Shown: piece by piece, positions 23,872 through 27,053 of the stretch | Layout of the letters: every line of letters starts with the position of its first letter | Numbering within the stretch: position 1 is the stretch's first letter | Made by a program: the position numbers and the translations under genes | Notes under the pieces: generated by a model | What the model saw: the letters and a program-made list of their open reading frames with translations, nothing else | The model's database searches: none | Told to the model about the DNA's origin: nothing | Source: a virus | IMG/VR virus record: IMGVR_UViG_3300030406_003009 | Span: 1-27,053 of that record | Length of the DNA stretch: 27,053 nt | Direction: 5' to 3' (one strand)

Positions 23872-23901
23872 GGCCCCTCTCAGCAAAGCTGAGAGAGGGC
23901 C
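23872..23901. repeat. Strong inverted repeat (hairpin) upstream of terS
   Basis: GGCCC CTCTCAGC (23872-23884) and GCTGAGAG then GGGCC (23888-23895, 23897-23901) pair over 13 base pairs with a three-base AAA loop and a single bulged A at 23896. It lies 81 bases upstream of the terS start. No T-run follows on either strand, so it is not a textbook intrinsic terminator. It could be an operator, a packaging-site element or a structured 5' leader of the late RNA. Confidence 0.7.
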
Positions 23902-24007
23902 GAACTTCGACATTGAACATAATGGAGATTATCAGACTATTCAATGATTTCAACTATTTAGCCAACAATCAACTCCCCCTTCAATAAAAGAAGGAAGACC
24001 CCACCCC

Positions 24008-24095
24008 TTTAGATTCTTCCTTTAGATTCTTCCTTTAGATTCTTTGGGTTCATTCTTCTTTATATAAAAGAGGATTCAGATTCTTTAGATTGTTT
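24008..24095. repeat. Tandem 13-base repeats TTTAGATTCTTCC with degenerate copies
   Basis: Two exact copies of TTTAGATTCTTCC follow each other without a gap (24008-24020, 24021-24033), then a third as TTTAGATTCTTTG (24034-24046). Two looser copies lie further on, TTCAGATTCTTT (24075-24086) and TTTAGATTGTTT (24084-24095). On the minus strand the unit is GGAAGAATCTAAA. Direct repeats of this size at a divergent control region resemble iterons of a replication origin or repeated operator sites. This is inference. Confidence 0.65.
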
Positions 24096-24223
24096 GCAAT
24101 ATCCCACAAATCCTTCCCCCTTCAAGCCAACCACAGACCACACAGACCAACGATAAATACTCACCGACTAAAAAAAAATTCGATGGACGTCGAGCCTGTT
24201 TGGTGGAATCTGAAAAAAAATAG

Positions 24224-24252
24224 TTGCGCTTCAGTCTACCCCATGTTCTATT
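24224..24252 (+). promoter_or_regulatory. Weak rightward promoter candidate for the small-gene cassette
   Basis: TTGCGC (24224-24229) and TCTATT (24247-24252) are 17 bases apart and match the sigma70 consensus at three and four of six positions. They lie about 50 bases upstream of the first cassette gene, behind an A-tract that could act as an UP element. The match is weak; spacing and position are the main argument. Confidence 0.2.
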
Positions 24253-24302
24253 GAGAATGTCAGCAACGACACACACCAACCAACACACACCGAGACAGAC
24301 AC

Positions 24303-24494
24303 ATGAACACCTCAGAGAAACTTGAGAGCCTGGAATCAGAACTGCGCGAAACCCAATGGGAGTTTGATCACTGGTTAGCTAGCGAGGAAGCCAACACGAT
24401 GGAGGACGAACAATACGAGATTCTTTACTGGGAACAGGCGCAAAAGATTGACGACCTCACAGCCCAAATCATTGAGATGATCAACACCCTCTAA
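24303..24494 (+). CDS. Small acidic coiled-coil protein (63 aa)
   Basis: A 63-residue acidic protein, MNTSEKLESLESELRETQWE onward, with heptad-like spacing over most of its length and Trp residues at about 19, 24 and 43. No known family is recognised. It is the first gene of the rightward cassette and carries the CACCAACCA leader 20 bases before its ATG, the longest spacing of the five. Early phage genes of this size and charge often bind host proteins, but the sequence gives no direct clue. The absence of a standard ribosome site (the leader is almost only A and C) is notable. Confidence 0.6.
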   Translation: MNTSEKLESLESELRETQWEFDHWLASEEANTMEDEQYEILYWEQAQKIDDLTAQIIEMINTL

Positions 24495-24522
24495 CCCCCA
24501 CCAACCAACCAAGGATAAGACA

Positions 24523-24864
24523 ATGACTAACCCAACCACCCCACTCCAGACTGCTGTTCACGACTGGTACCAGGCACAGGTGGACGACGACTACACCACC
24601 GCCATCGACGACCTACTCCAACACGGCTGCCAGTCCGGCATGGTGTCCGACCTCATCTACTACACCGACACCACGGCCTTCTACCGCAAGCATAAGAAAG
24701 AAATCTGGAGACTGCTTGACGAGTTGCTTGACGACACTGGACTGGAGCGCACACAAGACTTGCTTCGAGACTGGGACGGATCCGACAGGTGGGCAGAAGA
24801 GACGCACAACCAAAACCTTCTGGCATGGTTTGGCTTTGAAGAGACTGCTCGGAGGATGCAATGA
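24523..24864 (+). CDS. Conserved phage hypothetical protein (DUF7222-like, 113 aa)
   Basis: A 113-residue acidic helical protein. The central block DDLLQHGCQSGMVSDLIYYT followed by DTTAFYRKHKKEIWRLLDEL (residues 27-66) and the end NLLAWFGFEETARRM (98-112) are a pattern I know from many phage hypothetical proteins; I believe the family is DUF7222, from memory. Function is unknown. It has the clearest ribosome site of the cassette, AAGGA inside AACCAAGGATAAGACAATG. The stop overlaps the next tiny frame as ATGA. These proteins usually sit among early genes, which fits the cassette being early-expressed. Confidence 0.75.
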   Translation: MTNPTTPLQTAVHDWYQAQVDDDYTTAIDDLLQHGCQSGMVSDLIYYTDTTAFYRKHKKEIWRLLDELLDDTGLERTQDLLRDWDGSDRWAEETHNQNLLAWFGFEETARRMQ

Positions 24865-24941
24865 CTCAAGCACTGATTGAACTATTCCTGCTCTCAACCA
24901 TCACTTACTTTGGCTTCCTTGCCATCACCAACCACGGATAG
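24861..24941 (+). CDS. Membrane microprotein candidate (26 aa)
   Basis: A 26-codon frame, MTQALIELFLLSTITYFGFL followed by AITNHG, starts in an ATGA overlap with the previous gene and ends just before the next one. Residues 4-22 form a hydrophobic helix long enough to span a membrane. Its last codons and stop (ACC AAC CAC GGA TAG) are made of the CACCAACCA leader of the following gene, so one stretch serves as coding end and leader. Upstream GGAGGATGCA holds GGAGG five bases before the ATG. Size alone makes it uncertain, but start, ribosome site and composition agree. Confidence 0.55.
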   Translation: MTQALIELFLLSTITYFGFLAITNHG

Positions 24942-24945
24942 ACAA

Positions 24946-25251
24946 ATGACAACGATCTTAACCATTGACCCTACTAACAACGCTCACACGTACAAAACAG
25001 AAGAGGGGCTATCGTTTACCTATGATCCAAAAAACAAAACCTGGACTAACGGAGACACAACCCACACCACTGACTGGATCATAGGAGATATTGAAAACAG
25101 AATGTATGAGGACGCCTTTAGATTTGATGACTGCTTTGGGGTGCATAGCACGCTGAGCCCCGAAGAAATCAGGGGGGCAAGAGCTGCTTTCTTAGCAGAC
25201 CAGGAAGCTTTGTCTTCAACCATTAAGCTGATTGAAACCCTTACGAGCTAA
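24946..25251 (+). CDS. Hypothetical 101-aa protein
   Basis: A 101-residue protein. The first half is beta-like (MTTILTIDPTNNAHTYKTEE, then GLSFTYDPKNKTWTNGD) and the second helical and acidic (STLSPEEIRGARAAFLADQE). No family is recognised. I chose the ATG at 24946 because it follows the repeated leader CACCAACCACGGATAGACAA; a frame-open start at 24877 would run through the microprotein and its leader. Base composition is more AT-rich than the gene before it, which hints at a different origin within the cassette. Confidence 0.65.
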   Translation: MTTILTIDPTNNAHTYKTEEGLSFTYDPKNKTWTNGDTTHTTDWIIGDIENRMYEDAFRFDDCFGVHSTLSPEEIRGARAAFLADQEALSSTIKLIETLTS

Positions 25252-25276
25252 CCTCCACCAACCACAGGGCAGAACT

Positions 25277-25432
25277 ATGAACACCTACAAAAAACTGAAC
25301 GAAGAAATCTGTTTGCCACTCACTCCCGAGAACCTGAAACAAGTACTCGAAAGAATCCAAAAGTGGAAGGAGTGCAAGACCTGCAAAGGATTCGGCAGCA
25401 CTGACAGCGGGAAGGCCTGCCCTAACTGCTAA
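25277..25432 (+). CDS. Small zinc-finger protein with DnaJ-type CxxCxGxG (51 aa)
   Basis: A 51-residue protein ending in a zinc-binding pattern: CKTCKGFG (C33, C36) and CPNC (C48, C51), i.e. CxxCxGxG then CxxC, as in half of a DnaJ Cys-rich domain or a small zinc ribbon. The protein stops right at the last Cys. The N-terminal 30 residues form a basic/acidic helix (LTPENLKQVLERIQKWKE). I chose the ATG at 25277 because the CACCAACCA leader precedes it by 12 bases; the frame is open to 25232 but that would overlap the previous gene. It may bind a partner protein or nucleic acid. Confidence 0.65.
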   Translation: MNTYKKLNEEICLPLTPENLKQVLERIQKWKECKTCKGFGSTDSGKACPNC

Positions 25433-25442
25433 CCCCCACCAC

Positions 25443-25477
25443 AGGGGAAGGGTAGGGTGACCCCCTACCTGACCCCT
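25443..25477 (+). repeat. Two-step hairpin between cassette genes
   Basis: AGGGG (25443-25447) pairs with CCCCT (25473-25477), and GGTAGGG (25451-25457) pairs with CCCTACC (25463-25469). A 3x3 internal loop separates the two stems and a five-base loop closes them. No T-run follows, so a Rho-independent terminator is not well supported; attenuation, RNA processing or RNA stability are options. The 100-base gap it lies in holds no gene that I can see. Confidence 0.5.
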
Positions 25478-25532
25478 GCCCCTACCTCAGAACGGCGTAC
25501 AGCGCCAGCAAACACCAACCACGGATAGAACA

Positions 25533-25721
25533 ATGAACAAATACATCATCACGGCAGAGAAGACACACGACAACGGAGAGTCATGGGAGACTTGGAGACT
25601 TGAGGTCACCGGCTACCATGCTGCACTAAGAGTTGCGAAAGCAATGCACGCTGCGAATACGGGCGCTGTTCTATTGCGGAACGACAAAACAGGTAGAGCC
25701 AGACTAATCAACCACCCGTAA
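25533..25721 (+). CDS. Hypothetical 62-aa protein, last of the cassette
   Basis: A 62-residue basic protein, MNKYIITAEKTHDNGESWET onward, with a beta-helix-beta look (WRLEVTGYHAALRVAKAMHA, then TGAVLLRNDKTGRARLINHP). Small phage proteins with this order are common but I do not recognise a family. The CACCAACCA leader and GGATAGAACA precede the ATG. Its last 18 bases overlap the end of the helicase gene on the other strand (25704-25721), so rightward and leftward transcripts meet here without a spacer and no terminator is visible between them. Confidence 0.65.
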   Translation: MNKYIITAEKTHDNGESWETWRLEVTGYHAALRVAKAMHAANTGAVLLRNDKTGRARLINHP

Positions 25722-27053
25722 CCGCGCATTTACTGGTGCGGCGAACTCAGCCCGGTGCCGGTCCCCTACAAACTTAGTGCGACCGCACCATCTGAGGTCA
25801 ATCACTGACAGAGCCCCGGTCCTGCGCTTCTTACTGTACACCTGCAAAGTATCGCGCGGCCCCTTGATATCTGCTCGAGGGTCGCGCTCCCGATAGTAGT
25901 CTGGACGGTGGAGGGTGTACACCTCTTCAGCAGTTTGGTGTGCCACCGAGGAGAACTGTATATCAAACATCTCGGGTGGGGCTGGTGCCTTGCCTTGCTT
26001 CTCACCTGATACCTGTGCGCCAAGTAGAATCGGGACACCGAGGTCGCTCGCTAACTCCGATAGCATCACCGACTTGTGTGCTGTTTGCTGAACCCGATCC
26101 CCCAACCTGACACCGAGCCCACTGCTATCGTGAATGGCCTGCAAGTAATCGATGATGATGCAGTCAAGCCTGCCCTGTGCGTGTAGCTGCCTTGACTTGG
26201 TGCAGATCTGCTCAACTGTCAGCCCCGTCCCGGTGATGGTGAGGGGCTTAGACCTGAGCCACTCCACTTGCTCAACTGTCCTGTCGTACCAGGCTGCAAC
26301 GTCCGCTGCTATGTCGAGGTCATCATCCCCCGATGCTCGGATGTCGGCTAACTCCTTGGTAAGAAGTGCCCACTTCCTACCCTCAAGTCCTGCCCTGGAT
26401 CTCGCCATATCCGAGAGCCGCCTCTGCACTGTCGTCTCCACGCCGTGGATGTAGACCTTGAGTCCCTTGGCAAGCATGCCCATAGCCATCGTGTTTAGCA
26501 GTGTCGTCTTTCCTGAGCCGCTACGCCCTGCGAATAGGGACAACCCCTCTCGACTGACACCGACAAAGTTCGGATCGTCATCCCATTCGGGGATACCACT
26601 CGGCATGTACGCAAGCTTGGTCCCCTCAGCCACCGCTACCAAATCATCAATGAGTGCATCGGCTGCCTCGTCCATGCTGGTAGTGCTCAAGTCTGAGATG
26701 TTCGAGGCTGCTCCTACCATCTCAACGCTTGCTTGGTAGGCATCGGTCTTCCCTTGCTCCAACTCGTGAGAGATAACGCGCAGTTTGCTGATCAGCTTTC
26801 TCTTCTGGCTGGCCTTCCTCATCTCCAAGATGTAGCGCTCGATGTTCAGGCCAATGGCACCTCGATCTCCCAGTGACATCACATATTGGAAGTCAATATC
26901 TGGATTCGATTCTTTCAACAGGTACTTAGAAATAGATTCGGTACTGACGGGCAAGCCCTTGTCCCACCTCTTGACCATCAACTCGTAGAGCTTGGAGTGC
27001 ATCTCGATTTCGGTGAAGTCATCAGGACTAAGGTCTAACTGATTGGGAGACAC
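25704..27053 (-). CDS. DnaB-type replicative DNA helicase, start at or beyond window edge
   Basis: 449 codons are present and the frame is open at the right edge, where the first codon is GTG. RecA-like motor motifs are all visible: Walker A GRSGSGKTT (176-184), glutamate-region GVETTVQ (204-210), Walker B IIIDYLQ (299-305), H3-type LGAQVSGE (344-351) and the arginine-finger region SKKRRTGA (407-414). The N-terminal part resembles a DnaB N-terminal domain (ELMVKRWDKGLPVSTESISK, 24-43) but appears to lack the usual first 20-30 residues, so I expect the true start outside the window. It would unwind the phage genome at the fork. It runs leftward and its 3' end overlaps a rightward gene. It is more GC-rich than the fibre genes. 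Confidence 0.85.
   Translation of the reverse strand: MSPNQLDLSPDDFTEIEMHSKLYELMVKRWDKGLPVSTESISKYLLKESNPDIDFQYVMSLGDRGAIGLNIERYILEMRKASQKRKLISKLRVISHELEQGKTDAYQASVEMVGAASNISDLSTTSMDEAADALIDDLVAVAEGTKLAYMPSGIPEWDDDPNFVGVSREGLSLFAGRSGSGKTTLLNTMAMGMLAKGLKVYIHGVETTVQRRLSDMARSRAGLEGRKWALLTKELADIRASGDDDLDIAADVAAWYDRTVEQVEWLRSKPLTITGTGLTVEQICTKSRQLHAQGRLDCIIIDYLQAIHDSSGLGVRLGDRVQQTAHKSVMLSELASDLGVPILLGAQVSGEKQGKAPAPPEMFDIQFSSVAHQTAEEVYTLHRPDYYRERDPRADIKGPRDTLQVYSKKRRTGALSVIDLRWCGRTKFVGDRHRAEFAAPVNARLRVVD

Larger units (their letters stand above)
23792..24302. other. Divergent intergenic control region
   Basis: About 511 bases without a convincing gene, between leftward terS and the rightward small-gene cassette. 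Left to right it holds an imperfect 13-bp stem hairpin (23872-23901), an AT-rich stretch with TTGAAA and GATAAT on the minus strand (around 23927-23956, but only 14 bases apart), purine/pyrimidine-skewed tandem repeats (24008-24046), a TATATAAAAG (24061-24070), two A-tracts of nine and eight (about 24172-24180 and 24213-24220), and a weak rightward promoter candidate (24224-24252). The AT-richness, repeats and position between opposing blocks suit promoters, operators or a replication origin. None is proven. Confidence 0.6.
24274..25521 (+). repeat. Recurrent leader motif CACCAACCA before five cassette genes
   Basis: The exact nonamer CACCAACCA occurs at 24274-24282, 24499-24507, 24926-24934, 25256-25264 and 25513-25521. 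Each copy lies 20, 15, 11, 12 and 11 bases before the ATG of a rightward small gene. In three cases the following bases are also shared (GGATAAGACAATG, GGATAGACAAATG, GGATAGAACAATG). The motif therefore marks the 5' leader of nearly every gene in the cassette. It precedes or replaces a normal ribosome site; only AAGGA before 24523 looks like a usual Shine-Dalgarno. Confidence 0.85.

Noticed and set aside
23792-23953. N-terminal extension of the small terminase by 54 residues
   Set aside because: The frame is open but crosses the strong hairpin and has no protein-like pattern; the HTH protein is complete from the ATG at 23791.
24172-24220. Possible leftward terminators at the two T-tracts (minus strand)
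   Set aside because: T-runs of nine and eight are present, but I could find only very weak stems (four pairs) before them, so they are not called as terminators.
24183-24254. Plus-strand 23-residue frame beginning MDVEPVWWNLKK
   Set aside because: No ribosome site before the ATG, which follows an A-tract, and it overlaps the promoter candidate. Too short to support without conservation.
24085-24288. Minus-strand open frame (67 codons) in the divergent intergenic region
   Set aside because: Crosses both A-tracts and the repeats, has no ribosome site, and reads as unlikely protein (clusters of Cys, Trp and Val). It may just reflect a non-coding gap.

Overview
This window is part of a double-stranded DNA tailed-phage genome, and its gene set points to a short-tailed (podovirus-type) virion. 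It holds small and large terminase, portal, scaffold, HK97-type major capsid protein, a decoration protein, an adaptor, a tail nozzle, fibre-like proteins and a three-gene set of long internal virion proteins. There is no tape-measure, tail-tube or sheath gene. Several genes resemble those of phages known mostly from aquatic metagenomes. Host and habitat are inference; nothing in the window names the host. No tRNA, CRISPR array, insertion sequence, integrase or metabolic gene was seen.

Layout. (1) Right edge, 25704-27053, minus strand: a DnaB-type replicative helicase whose start lies at or beyond the window edge. (2) 24303-25721, plus strand: six small genes, each ORF 26-113 codons, running against everything else. 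Five of the six start codons have the same leader motif CACCAACCA 11-20 bases upstream. The last gene runs head-on into the end of the helicase gene. (3) 23792-24302: a 511-base non-coding region between the divergent blocks, with a strong hairpin, tandem 13-base repeats and A-tracts. It is the best place for promoters, an operator or an origin. (4) 23791 to 1, minus strand: one continuous late block. It runs packaging (terS, terL, portal), three very basic small proteins, a zinc-ribbon protein, an acidic protein, scaffold, capsid, decoration, adaptor, nozzle, three related fibre-like proteins, three internal core proteins (310, 665 and 1771 aa), three further proteins of which two look like exposed virion parts, then a lysis cassette cut by the left edge.

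The late genes are tightly packed. Nine junctions are TAATG, where stop and start share one base; others are TAAATG, TAGATG or ATGA. This implies translational coupling over long stretches. The few real gaps fall at telling places: after the decoration gene (a terminator-like hairpin), between scaffold and capsid (135 bases that stay open in the scaffold frame after its TGA), and before the tail/lysis group (a sigma70-like promoter candidate).

Most worth a second look: the open extension behind the scaffold stop codon, the repeated CACCAACCA leader of the inverted cassette, the 24.0-kb repeats, the paralogous fibre trio, and the matching fibronectin-like modules in the adaptor and nozzle proteins.
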